Of a stretch of DNA of 64,000 bases, positions 15,462-23,885 are shown piece after piece (the first letter of the stretch is position 1; every line of letters starts with the position of its first letter). The stretch is from the NCBI RefSeq assembly GCF_965138505.1, contig NZ_CBCSCO010000004.1, positions 186,001 through 250,000 of the forward strand, in the 5' to 3' direction. Position numbers and translations under genes: made by a program. The notes beneath the pieces were generated by a model, which ran no database searches, was not told where the DNA came from, and worked only from the letters and a program-made list of their open reading frames with translations. Source of the stretch: Litorimonas haliclonae. Lineage in GTDB: Bacteria > Pseudomonadota > Alphaproteobacteria > Caulobacterales > Maricaulaceae.

Positions 15462-16961
15462 ATGAGCCTATCACTTACAAAAATGATCCGGAATGGGTTA
15501 AGCGCCAGTGCTTTTGCGTTGGCAACTGTAACCATGGTCGCGGCTGTTGCGCCGATGACAGCTCAGGCTCAGGACAATAAAGAACAGCCAGAAGAAGGCC
15601 GCCAGTTCGGCGCCGAAGCGGGCGCTTTGGTGAGTGAAGCTAATGAGCTAACCACTGCCAATCAGTTTCAGCAATCTATTGCAAAACTTAACGAAGCTTT
15701 GGCTTTGCCAGACCTCAATCCTTATGAGAAATCCATTATTTATCAGGTCCAGGGGACCAACTATTACGAACTGAATAATTATGGTCAGGCCATTCAAGCG
15801 TTTGAAAATTCTATTAGCGCCGGTGGTCTTCTTCCGAACGAGGCTTCCAGTCTCCGCGTGAACATTGCTCAGCTCCTGATTGGTAACGAGCAATTCGCCG
15901 AAGGCGCGACCATGTTGGAAAATTATCTGGCTCAAGGCGGTCAGGAAAAGCCAAAATATGTCGAATATATCACTCAAGCGTGGGTTCAGGCCGAAAATTA
16001 CCAGAAAGCTCTGCCGTGGGCGGAAAAGTGGTTCAATAATTCGAACCCGAAAGAACGCAAGCATTTCGACCTTCTGAACTTCCTTTATAATAACTTGAAT
16101 ATGCCGGCTAAACAGGCGGATATTGTCAAAGAGATGATCAATCGCTGGCCTCAGGAAAAGCAGCTCTGGGAAGCTTGGGCGTCTATGTTGGCCAATGGCG
16201 GACGGGAGCAAGAGGCCTTTGAAGTGACTAAAATGCTTTACCTTGGGGGAGCCTTATCTACTGAACAGGATCTCATGAAAGTTGTTCAATATTACAGCTT
16301 TTACGATATGCCCTACCAGGCGGCTGAGATCCTTGAGCGCGAGATAGATGCGGGCCGGATCTCGCAAGATTCCGATAAGCTTGTTCAACTCTCTAACCTT
16401 TATCGCCAAGCTCGTGAGTATAAACGCGCTATTCCTGTGTTGGAGCAAGCGGCGGCTAGCTCGGGGACGGCTAAGCTTTACGCCGATCTAGGCGAAGCGC
16501 TTTATAATGAAGGCCAGTGTCAAGAGGCTGAGACCGCTTTCAAAGAAGCTATTAATCGCGGATATGACTCCGGTAAGTCTTGGATGCTCATCGCGACGTG
16601 CCGCTATGAGACAACGCAAACTCAGGAACGTCTGAGCTGCGCTATGTCCCCGGAAGAAATGAACAATGCGCCAATCACCCGGACCCGGGCGTCAGCCATT
16701 GATGCGTTTTCTAATGTTCCGGCCTCGTCTCGTGAAAACCGTAATGCTAAAAAATGGATATCTTTCATTCGCGCAGAACGGGATGCGCTAGAGCGCCGTT
16801 GCGAATTTGAAGCCAATATCGAAAAAGAATTGTGCTTCCAGAAAATCAAAGGCGCGTATGACAATGAAATCTTTGCGGGTGAATTTGAACTCGAAGACGA
16901 AAGCTGTTTGAAGTTCAAGCCGGAGTATGACGCGAAGTATATTGTCAAAACGACGGGTTAA
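15462..16961 (+). CDS. TPR-repeat periplasmic protein of the Ttp-type operon
   Basis: A 499-residue protein with a signal peptide (about 1-33, ending AQAQ) and helical tetratricopeptide repeats throughout, clearest at about 60-130 (ALALPDLNPYEKSIIYQVQG, YGQAIQAFENSI), 280-330 and 335-395. The C-terminal 100 residues hold six cysteines, likely disulfide-bonded. A TPR protein is the usual last gene of TonB2/Ttp operons and is thought to connect the complex with envelope partners. The ATG at 15462 is preferred to the GTG at 15459 because AAGGAGA (15450-15456) is 5 bases from the ATG but only 2 from the GTG. A strong terminator follows. Confidence 0.85.
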   Translation: MSLSLTKMIRNGLSASAFALATVTMVAAVAPMTAQAQDNKEQPEEGRQFGAEAGALVSEANELTTANQFQQSIAKLNEALALPDLNPYEKSIIYQVQGTNYYELNNYGQAIQAFENSISAGGLLPNEASSLRVNIAQLLIGNEQFAEGATMLENYLAQGGQEKPKYVEYITQAWVQAENYQKALPWAEKWFNNSNPKERKHFDLLNFLYNNLNMPAKQADIVKEMINRWPQEKQLWEAWASMLANGGREQEAFEVTKMLYLGGALSTEQDLMKVVQYYSFYDMPYQAAEILEREIDAGRISQDSDKLVQLSNLYRQAREYKRAIPVLEQAAASSGTAKLYADLGEALYNEGQCQEAETAFKEAINRGYDSGKSWMLIATCRYETTQTQERLSCAMSPEEMNNAPITRTRASAIDAFSNVPASSRENRNAKKWISFIRAERDALERRCEFEANIEKELCFQKIKGAYDNEIFAGEFELEDESCLKFKPEYDAKYIVKTTG

Positions 16962-16987
16962 ACTCCGTAACATATTAGACTATATTC

Positions 16988-17014
16988 AACCCGGCCCTTG
17001 TGGCCGGGTTTTTT
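16988..17014 (+). terminator. Rho-independent terminator of the Ttp-type operon
   Basis: A perfect 9-bp stem AACCCGGCC/GGCCGGGTT with a 5-base loop runs straight into six T. It lies between the TPR gene and the convergent oligopeptidase gene; it lacks a T-run on the minus strand, so it serves the plus strand only. Confidence 0.93.
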
Positions 17015-17024
17015 ATTTCAGACT

Positions 17025-19190
17025 TTAAGCCCCATCCCGTCCGACACAGGCCAGAGCAAAGGCATATTCGAGCGCCGTTTCTTTCAGCGAGTCATACCGG
17101 CCGCTTTCCCCTTGATGCCCAGCTTCCATATTTGTTTTGAGCAAAATCGGCGCGTCGCCCGTCTGGTATTCGCGCAATTTGGCCGCCCATTTCGCGGGCT
17201 CCCAATAAGTCACGCGGGGGTCGGTAAGACCCGCCGTAATCAGGGTGGGCGGGTAAGCTCGGCTCTCGACCTGATCATAAGGCGAATATTCTACGATCTG
17301 GTCATAAGCGTCCGCCTCTAAGAGGGGGTTGCCCCATTCCGGCCATTCCGGAGGGGTGAGGGGCAGGGTTTCATCTGACATCGTGTTTAGGACATCTACA
17401 AAAGGCACAGCGGCGATCGCTCCGGCAAATAGCTCGGGCGCTTGATTAAGGGCGGCCCCCACGAGCATCCCTCCGGCAGAGCCGCCATGGGCGACAAGCT
17501 GGCCTTCGCGGGTATAGCCTTGTTGGCAAAGACCCCGTCCGACATCGACAAAGTCATTAAAGGTGTTTATTTTTTTCTCCAGCTTTCCGTCTAAATACCA
17601 CTGATAGCCTTTGGCCATCCCGCCGCGTATATGGGCAATGGCGTAAATGAACCCGCGGTCGACGAGAGAGAGGATGGTCGTTCGAAAGGCCGCCGGAATA
17701 GTAATCCCGTAAGAGCCATATCCATAGAGCAGAAGGGGCGCTGTTCCGTCTGTCGGTGTATCGCTCCGGCGTAAAAGCGTGACGGGAATGGTTTCGCCGT
17801 CGCGGGCGGTGACGTTAACCCGTTCCGTTTTATAATCTGACGGCTCATGTCCGCTTGGTACCACTTGGGTTTTGACGAGGTCGCGCTGCCGCGTGTCCAT
17901 ATTATAGGCAAAAACTTGCGACGGGGTCGTGGGGGAGGCGTAAGAAAAATAAAGCCTATCTGTGGCGTATTCATATCCGGACATCAAACCCAGAGAATAG
18001 GCGGCCTCGTCCATTGCGAGGCTGTGTTCCTCGCCGTTTTGCATATCGCGAATGACTATTCGGGGGAGGGCGTTTTCACGCTCTAACCTGACGAGGAAGT
18101 GCTCAAATGTTTCTACCCCTAAAATCAGCGTCCCGGGTTTATGGGGGATGAACTCGGCCCAATTTTCGGCGGGGCCTCTCTCTTCGGCGACTTTGATCTG
18201 AAAGTCGACGGCGCCATCCGCATTGGTGAGGATATAAGTTCGCCCGCCTTGGTCATGAAGGCTGTATTCCAGACCTTCGACACGCTCGGCAAAGCAAAGA
18301 GCGGGGGCTTTGGGATTGTTGGCAGGAACCCGCCAGATTTCAGACGTGGTATGATTATGCGCGCTGATTTCAATATGGGCCATATCATCAGAGGAGCCGA
18401 CGCTAACGAAAAAACCCGGATCGCTTTCCTTATAGATGAGTTCAGGCTCGCTTTCAGCGTTGAAAATATCCTGACGGAAGACAGCGTAGGGACGCTGATT
18501 ATCGTCACGCTCGACCCAATACAGCGTGCGAGAGTCATCGGCCCAAACCAAGGCTCCGGCGGCTTGATCAATCTTTGTGACGATCGACTCTTCGTCAGCT
18601 TGGTTTTTGCCGCCCAGCTTACGCAGAAACACCTGATAATTTTCTGACCCCTTGCCGTCGACTCCGTAAGCCAGCCATTCATGGTTTGGACTGTGAGAGA
18701 CAGAGCCAAGATCAAAATATCCGGGATAGGATTTAGAGAGGGTTTCCGCGTCGAGCACAATCTCTGATTTTTCGAGAACGGTATCGGATAGGATAACGGG
18801 CGACTCAGGGTTTTCTTGCAAGATGCGAGCGAAAACGCCGTGTTCATCTCCCGTTCGGTAATGGTGAAAATAGGCCCATTTACCATCTGGCAAGGGCGTA
18901 CTGGCGGCTTCGGGCTCCAGCCGGGCTTTTAGCTCTTCAAAAACTTTCTTTTTCAAGGTTTCATAAGGAGTTAGAACAGCTTGGGTGTAGCTGTTTTCAG
19001 CCTCAAGATGGGCCTTAATTTTTCCGTTCAACTTGGACGGATCCCGCATGACTTCTTGCCAGTTCTCATCCTTCATCCATGCATAGTCATCAACCCGGCG
19101 GCGGCCGAGCTGTTCTCTCGTTACCGGTTTTTTTTCTGTTTTCGGGGGCAGGGCAGTGGATTTGAAAATCTGAGGCATAAAACAGTCCAT
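17025..19190 (-). CDS. ptrB: Oligopeptidase B (S9A prolyl oligopeptidase family)
   Basis: A 721-residue serine peptidase that cleaves short peptides after Arg/Lys in the cytoplasm. The N-terminal half is the beta-propeller (from DDYAWMKDENW near 40 onward). The C-terminal alpha/beta-hydrolase carries the nucleophile in GGSAGG (about 567), the aspartate in TDPRVTYWEP (about 650) and the histidine in GHQGESGRYD (about 690). The YGSYG oxyanion segment is near 485. No signal peptide is seen. Start choice: the ATG at 19190 has a weak GAGAAG element nine bases upstream; ATG 19178 is the alternative; a GTG at 19220 is unlikely. Monocistronic, divergent from the DUF2336 gene. Confidence 0.92.
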   Translation of the reverse strand: MDCFMPQIFKSTALPPKTEKKPVTREQLGRRRVDDYAWMKDENWQEVMRDPSKLNGKIKAHLEAENSYTQAVLTPYETLKKKVFEELKARLEPEAASTPLPDGKWAYFHHYRTGDEHGVFARILQENPESPVILSDTVLEKSEIVLDAETLSKSYPGYFDLGSVSHSPNHEWLAYGVDGKGSENYQVFLRKLGGKNQADEESIVTKIDQAAGALVWADDSRTLYWVERDDNQRPYAVFRQDIFNAESEPELIYKESDPGFFVSVGSSDDMAHIEISAHNHTTSEIWRVPANNPKAPALCFAERVEGLEYSLHDQGGRTYILTNADGAVDFQIKVAEERGPAENWAEFIPHKPGTLILGVETFEHFLVRLERENALPRIVIRDMQNGEEHSLAMDEAAYSLGLMSGYEYATDRLYFSYASPTTPSQVFAYNMDTRQRDLVKTQVVPSGHEPSDYKTERVNVTARDGETIPVTLLRRSDTPTDGTAPLLLYGYGSYGITIPAAFRTTILSLVDRGFIYAIAHIRGGMAKGYQWYLDGKLEKKINTFNDFVDVGRGLCQQGYTREGQLVAHGGSAGGMLVGAALNQAPELFAGAIAAVPFVDVLNTMSDETLPLTPPEWPEWGNPLLEADAYDQIVEYSPYDQVESRAYPPTLITAGLTDPRVTYWEPAKWAAKLREYQTGDAPILLKTNMEAGHQGESGRYDSLKETALEYAFALACVGRDGA

Positions 19191-19417
19191 TTCTTTTGTC
19201 TTCTCGCCTAGACAATGCACGCGGGAGCTTCAACTGCGAAGCGTGTTTGGGCATAGAATTTGGCAGATACTAGGAAACCATACAGGCTCAAAAATAGTCA
19301 CGCTTGGTTAACAGGTTTTGACTACTCTTATGGGCAAAGCATTACGTTGCAGAGATTTTTACGGCCAAGAGTTTGCAGCCAGGGTATTGCAAAAAGGGCG
19401 CAGGAGATTTTTCGTTT

Positions 19418-20692
19418 ATGGTATCCATGCCGGCACAGTCGCGCAAAATGCGCTCTGACCTACCGCCTCTCAAAGACGCGGAGTCCGGCACAATATTGCA
19501 GGAAGTGGCGCCAATCTCGGATGAGGGGAATACCCGTCGCCAACTCGCCAAACGCCTGGCCGATGTTATCTGTATTCCCGCCAGTCAGCTCACGCCTCAA
19601 GAGCGCCATATGGCCGGGGACGTCCTCGTGGAGCTATTACGCGATGCCGATATCGATGTTCGCGAAAGTGTCGCGAAACGCCTCGTCATGCTCAATGAGG
19701 CCCCGCGCACTATTTTGGTTATATTGGCCAAGGATGACATTCGGGTAGCCAAACATATTTTGGAAAATAGTTTGTCCCTGTCGGATAGCGACCTGATTCA
19801 GGTGGCTCAGAAAGTCTCGGGCGAACACCGCAAAGTAATTGCGCAGAGACGAAAGCTCTCTGATTCTGTTGTGGATGCGCTCGTTCAGTTCCTTGAAGAG
19901 GACGTGGTCGAAACCCTTTTGAAAAATAATGGCGCGGAATTTAGCGAAACGGCTTTGCAGCGTATCCTCACCATGTCTCGAAATTACGCACCTTATGTAA
20001 GTTTGCTCAACCGGCGCGAAGAGCTCCGACCCAGCCACGGGCTGACAATGTTTTGGTGGGCGGATCGATCAACCCGGCGCCGTATTCTGCATCGTTTTGC
20101 GGTCACGCGGGCTGTGTTGCAGGAAAGCTGTAATGATCTCTTTGCCGACGCGGCGAAAGAGGGCTGGCAGGATGCAGGCGTGCGAAAAGCCCTGCAGTTT
20201 GTCGAACGCCGCCAACGCAACCGCGCCGCCATCGCCAGAAGTGATTATGAAGGTCTGGAAGCGGCTATTGAAATTGCCTCGGCTCACGGCCTGACCAAAA
20301 CTTTGATTGAAGAAATTTCGTATATGTCCGGTATTAAACCGGCAACGGGCGCCCAGATCCTGACCGATATGGGCGGAGAGGCCTTGGCCGTTCTTTGTAA
20401 GTCGACGGGTTTGAAACGCGACATGCTGGAGAAGCTGTGGCGTGCCGTGTACCGTCCGCCAGAGGACGAGATGGAACAGGAACACCCGCACCTTACCCGG
20501 GTTATTGAAGCCTATGATGTGATTTCAACAGACAAGGCTCAAACCGTTCTGCGCTATTGGAATTGGTCGCTGACGTCTTCTCTGAACGAAGATGTTTTAC
20601 GATATATCAAAAATGGCGTGATTCCCCGCGAAGAGGAACATGGCGCCGCTGCGATTACAGCGGCCCTCGTCTTTGGGCATCGAAAGGGCTAG
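19418..20692 (+). CDS. DUF2336 domain protein
   Basis: A 424-residue soluble, mostly alpha-helical protein. HEAT-like helical repeats are visible at about 40-175 (for example VLVELLRDADIDVRESVAKRL and ILAKDDIRVAKHILENS), matching DUF2336, a family seen mainly in alphaproteobacteria and without a defined function. HEAT-like folds usually bind proteins. The rest is helical with many Arg/Glu residues. The ATG at 19418 is chosen because AGGAGA (19402-19407) lies 10 bases upstream; an ATG at 19373 has none. It stands alone, divergent from ptrB and separated by 157 bp from the antiporter operon. Confidence 0.75.
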   Translation: MVSMPAQSRKMRSDLPPLKDAESGTILQEVAPISDEGNTRRQLAKRLADVICIPASQLTPQERHMAGDVLVELLRDADIDVRESVAKRLVMLNEAPRTILVILAKDDIRVAKHILENSLSLSDSDLIQVAQKVSGEHRKVIAQRRKLSDSVVDALVQFLEEDVVETLLKNNGAEFSETALQRILTMSRNYAPYVSLLNRREELRPSHGLTMFWWADRSTRRRILHRFAVTRAVLQESCNDLFADAAKEGWQDAGVRKALQFVERRQRNRAAIARSDYEGLEAAIEIASAHGLTKTLIEEISYMSGIKPATGAQILTDMGGEALAVLCKSTGLKRDMLEKLWRAVYRPPEDEMEQEHPHLTRVIEAYDVISTDKAQTVLRYWNWSLTSSLNEDVLRYIKNGVIPREEEHGAAAITAALVFGHRKG

Positions 20693-20849
20693 CAAAACCG
20701 TTTTTGCGGGGCCTGCCTTACTAATCCACAAAACATTTGCACTCTTTGGCAGTGTTTATCCTTTAAATGCCGAATTTGGCCCTTTAAGACGACACTAAAG
20801 GGGGTGGATTGGGACACCCTATAATCTCGGGTGAGGAGCGCTAAAGAGC

Positions 20850-21356
20850 GTGTTGCGGTATAGTCTTTTATTGATAATTGCCTTGGCAGCCACTTGGCTG
20901 ACCTTATCCGGCTATTTCACCCCAATTTTGCTGACGCTCGGAACGATCTCAATCGGAATTGTTCTGGTGGCTTGCTATCGGATGAATATTCTTGATCGGG
21001 AAACTGCGCCTTATCTGTCTATGCCTAAAACACTCGCCTATTTTGTTTGGCTCTTCAAAGAAATCATCAAAGCAAATGTGCAGGTTGTCCGCGCCGTTCT
21101 AAAACCGGATATGGTTGTTTCGCCGACCATGACAAAAATTCCTTATTCGCAGAAGGTGGACCTCAGCAAAGTCATGTTTGCAAACTCGATTACCCTGACG
21201 CCGGGTACAGTGAGCGTATTGATGGAAGAAGATCACATCTTGGTTCACGCCTTGTTGGGCGAAATGAGCGCGCCGGAAGATTTCCGCGAAATGGGAGAGC
21301 GTGCGTCTAGCGCCGTTGGCGAGACCGCGAATCATACGTCAGAGGCCCCCTCATGA
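20850..21356 (+). CDS. mrpE: Mrp antiporter subunit MrpE
   Basis: A 168-residue inner-membrane protein with two N-terminal membrane segments (about 5-25, 27-45), a third near 60-80 (YFVWLFKEIIKANVQVVRAVL) and a cytoplasmic end containing the MrpE/MnhE hallmark ANSITLTPGTVSV. MrpE belongs to the multisubunit cation/proton antiporter that exports Na+ (or K+) using the proton gradient. It opens the operon. The start is GTG at 20850, with GAGGAG 11 bases upstream. A TATAAT at 20820-20825 is a possible -10 without a clear -35. Its stop overlaps mrpF by 4 bp. Confidence 0.92.
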   Translation: MLRYSLLLIIALAATWLTLSGYFTPILLTLGTISIGIVLVACYRMNILDRETAPYLSMPKTLAYFVWLFKEIIKANVQVVRAVLKPDMVVSPTMTKIPYSQKVDLSKVMFANSITLTPGTVSVLMEEDHILVHALLGEMSAPEDFREMGERASSAVGETANHTSEAPS

Positions 21357-21667
21357 GTGTGGCTTTAGGATATATTTTTCTCGGCGCGGCGTTTCTCATC
21401 ATTGTGTCTATGGTCATGATGCTCGCAAGGCTCATTGGCGGACCCACGCTTTATGATCGCCTGTTAGCCGTGAACTCTTTCGGTACGAAAACGGTTCTCT
21501 TTCTTTGCGTGTTCTGCTTTATTATTGACCGCCCGGACGGCGTTGATATCGCCTTGCTTTACGCGTTGATGAATTTCATCGCGACAATCGCGGTTCTGAA
21601 ATTTTTTAATTACAAAGCCCTGAATGTCGGCCTGATCGCCAGACCAGACGTGGAGGCGGACGAATGA
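21353..21667 (+). CDS. mrpF: Mrp antiporter subunit MrpF
   Basis: A 104-residue protein with three membrane helices (about 5-25, 35-58, 62-85) and the MrpF motif GGPTLYDRLLAVNSFGTKT. The typical DGVDIALLYALMNFIATIAVLKF segment forms the third helix. It is a small membrane subunit of the Mrp complex. The ATG overlaps the mrpE stop (ATGA), and mrpG again overlaps it by 4 bp, so the three are translationally coupled. Confidence 0.93.
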   Translation: MSVALGYIFLGAAFLIIVSMVMMLARLIGGPTLYDRLLAVNSFGTKTVLFLCVFCFIIDRPDGVDIALLYALMNFIATIAVLKFFNYKALNVGLIARPDVEADE

Positions 21668-22083
21668 ATGTTTTTCTCATGATTCTAGCTGCCGCCCCAG
21701 CCGCCGCAGAGTTGGCGGGCCAATCCGGGCCGCAAATAGAGTGGCTCTACTTGTTACGGTTTTTGCTGACGACAGCGTCGTTGATCGCCGGGCTTTTCTT
21801 TGTACTGGCCGGGACTTTGGGTGTGTTGCGATTGCCTGATTTTTACACCCGTCTTCATGCGGCTGGTATGACAGATACGCTAGGCGCAGAGCTCATACTT
21901 CTTGGTTTGATAATTCAATCCGGCTTTTCACAGCTCACGTTGAAACTCATGCTCGTTGGATTCTTCCTTTTGGTGACAAGCCCGACGGCTACACACGCGG
22001 TTGCCCATTCAGCCTATAAGGCCGGCGTGAAACCCGTATTGGGCCGTTTCCGCGCGCCGTCTTTGGATGGGGAGGAAAGCTAA
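21664..22083 (+). CDS. mrpG: Mrp antiporter subunit MrpG
   Basis: A 139-residue protein with three membrane helices (about 38-60, 70-90 and 92-115). The MrpG hallmark GVLRLPDFYTRLHAAGMTDTLGAELILLGL is recognisable across residues 56-86, and the third helix contains PTATHAVAHSAYKAG. It overlaps mrpF by 4 bp and abuts the MrpA-C-like gene with a one-base overlap. Confidence 0.93.
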   Translation: MNVFLMILAAAPAAAELAGQSGPQIEWLYLLRFLLTTASLIAGLFFVLAGTLGVLRLPDFYTRLHAAGMTDTLGAELILLGLIIQSGFSQLTLKLMLVGFFLLVTSPTATHAVAHSAYKAGVKPVLGRFRAPSLDGEES

Positions 22084-22853
22084 TGTTTGCCAGCGCCTCG
22101 TTCATGCCTCCCACTATTCTTCTTGATATCAGTCTTTTGGCGATACTCGTCATTGTTGCTGTGTCCATTGTCCGGATGCGGAGCCTGTTCGGTATCGTGA
22201 TGTTGCAGGGGGTTTATTCTCTCGTCAGCGCAGCCTGGTTTGTCAGTTTGGATGCCGTGGACGTTGCCTTTACCGAAGCCGCGGTCGGGGCGGGCGTCTC
22301 CACAGTTCTTATGCTTGCGGCGATGCTCCTGGCGGATCGAAAATCAGCACCCGTGCCTTTGTCTCGTCAATGGGGGCCACTTTTGATTGTGATCTTTGTC
22401 GGTATGGCCATGTTCTACGCTATTGGCGATATGCCCGCTTACGGCGATGCCAACTCACCCGCCAATAGCTATGTCGGTATGGAGTATATGGCCAAAACAG
22501 CTGAAGAAATTCATATTCCAAATGTGGTGACCGCCGTCCTTGCGAGTTACCGAGGATACGACACCTTTGGCGAAACAGTTGTTATCTTCTCCGCGGGCCT
22601 TGGGGTTTTATTACTTTTGGGATTGAACGGGAACGCCGGACGTTGGCATGCCGAATGCAAAGGTCAGCGGATTTCAAGACCGTCTGCCCCCTCTGCCAGC
22701 ACTGAAAAGAGCTCCAAAGAAAAGGCCGAATCTGAAACGCCGCCGACTAGGGCGGCCGCGAAGAAGGCTCCCGCCAAGAAAGCCTCAGCCAAAAAGGCCG
22801 CTACGAAGAAAACAACGTCTAAGAAACCAATTAAGGGAGGGGCAAATGGCTAA
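22083..22853 (+). CDS. MrpA C-terminal-like (DUF4040/MbhD-MbhE) subunit with lysine-rich tail
   Basis: A 256-residue membrane protein equivalent to the C-terminal end of MrpA, in organisms where MrpA is split. Residues 1-85 match the DUF4040/MbhD part (three helices, with FTEAAVGAGVSTVLMLAAMLL); 95-185 match the MbhE part (ending TFGETVVIFSAGLGVLLLLG). Beyond about 195 comes a hydrophilic cytoplasmic tail, the last 40 residues being Ala/Lys repeats (KKAPAKKASAKKAATKK) like histone H1. Such a tail is not part of the standard subunit. Its end overlaps mrpB by 8 bp. Confidence 0.85.
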   Translation: MFASASFMPPTILLDISLLAILVIVAVSIVRMRSLFGIVMLQGVYSLVSAAWFVSLDAVDVAFTEAAVGAGVSTVLMLAAMLLADRKSAPVPLSRQWGPLLIVIFVGMAMFYAIGDMPAYGDANSPANSYVGMEYMAKTAEEIHIPNVVTAVLASYRGYDTFGETVVIFSAGLGVLLLLGLNGNAGRWHAECKGQRISRPSAPSASTEKSSKEKAESETPPTRAAAKKAPAKKASAKKAATKKTTSKKPIKGGANG

Positions 22854-23337
22854 ATCAAAAACCCGTCCTTCTAAGCCATCTGAAGAAGAGATGGCGCCGA
22901 GAGACCCCCATGTTTTGCTGCGGGTCATGGCGAAATTCCTTATCCCGCTTATCGCGCTTTTTGCGCTCTATGTGCATTTCCACGGCGATTATGGACCCGG
23001 CGGCGGGTTTCAGGCCGGCGTGATTTTTGCGGCCTCTATTATACTTTATGCGCTGATCTTCGGACTCGATGCGGCCAAGCAAGCTTTTCCGCCTAGCTGG
23101 ATTAGAATTGGAATGACAATCGGAGTTCTCCTTTACGGCGGGACGGGCGTCGTAACATGGCTCCTTGGCGGAGAATTTCTGAACTACGGCGTTCTCGCCC
23201 ATGAGCCGAGCCATGGCCAGCATTACGGAATTCTAGCCGTGGAGCTGGGCGTGTTGGTCACCGTGACCACTGTTATGATCGCGATTTTTTACGCCTTTGG
23301 ATCGCGTCAACCTGAAACGTCCGAGGAAGATTGGTAA
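22846..23337 (+). CDS. mrpB: Mrp antiporter subunit MrpB
   Basis: A 163-residue protein with four membrane helices after a short polar, lysine-containing N-terminus. The MrpB signature FHGDYGPGGGFQAGVIFAAS is at about 45-65 and the last helices contain GILAVELGVLVTVTTVMIAIFYAF. The ATG at 22846 is set by GGGAGG at 22835-22840. It overlaps the preceding gene by 8 bp and mrpC by one base (TAATG). Confidence 0.93.
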   Translation: MAKSKTRPSKPSEEEMAPRDPHVLLRVMAKFLIPLIALFALYVHFHGDYGPGGGFQAGVIFAASIILYALIFGLDAAKQAFPPSWIRIGMTIGVLLYGGTGVVTWLLGGEFLNYGVLAHEPSHGQHYGILAVELGVLVTVTTVMIAIFYAFGSRQPETSEEDW

Positions 23338-23885
23338 TGCTCGCCGATATTTTCGAACAATATAATTATGCGATTGTCATTATTCTGATGATGACGGGGC
23401 TATATGTCGTGTTTTCTTCCCGTAACCTCATAAAAAAACTCGTAGGTTTGTCGATATTCCAAACCTCCGTTTTCCTACTTTATATCACGATTAGTAAAGT
23501 GGCCGGGGGACAACCGCCCATTTTGGTTGAGGATCATGGAAGCGATTCCGGCGAACAGGGGCACGGCGCCGTTGACGCCGCTCACGGCGGCGCTGCCGAT
23601 GCGATAGAGCCAGGGGCGGAAGCCTCTGAACAGGCGGCGGCAGCCGTGGCGCAAGCTGCGGAGGCCGGGGAGGTCATTTATTCTAACCCGCTGCCTCATG
23701 TTCTTATCCTGACCGCAATTGTGGTGGGCGTGGCGACACTGGCGATTGGATTGTCTTTGGTTGTGCGTGTCCGCGAAGTTTATAAAACCATTGAAGAAGA
23801 CGAGATAGACGCTTTGGATTATGCCTATAATCTCGAAGGCACAGGTCCTTCGCCTCTCGCCCCTGACGCGGGAGCGAAATCATAA
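23337..23885 (+). CDS. mrpC: Mrp antiporter subunit MrpC with long loop insertion
   Basis: A 182-residue NuoK-like subunit, longer than the usual 110-120. Helix 1 (about 8-25, with MMTGLYVVFSSRNLIKKLVG) and helix 2 (about 33-50) are standard. The glutamate-rich third helix (ILTAIVVGVATLAIGLSLVVRV) starts only near 120. In between is an insertion of about 55 residues rich in Ala, Gly, Glu and His, predicted to be a disordered loop on the periplasmic side. It starts at the ATG in TAATG at 23337 and overlaps mrpD by one base. Confidence 0.92.
   Translation: MLADIFEQYNYAIVIILMMTGLYVVFSSRNLIKKLVGLSIFQTSVFLLYITISKVAGGQPPILVEDHGSDSGEQGHGAVDAAHGGAADAIEPGAEASEQAAAAVAQAAEAGEVIYSNPLPHVLILTAIVVGVATLAIGLSLVVRVREVYKTIEEDEIDALDYAYNLEGTGPSPLAPDAGAKS

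Noticed and set aside
20737..20825. Sigma-70 promoter for the Mrp operon
   Set aside because: A TTGCAC and a TATAAT are present but not at usable spacing from each other or from matching partners, so no promoter was called.
22648..22845. Arg/Pro-rich N-terminal extension of mrpB
   Set aside because: It is the alternative frame of the lysine-rich tail of the preceding gene; the binding site GGGAGG places the mrpB start at 22846.
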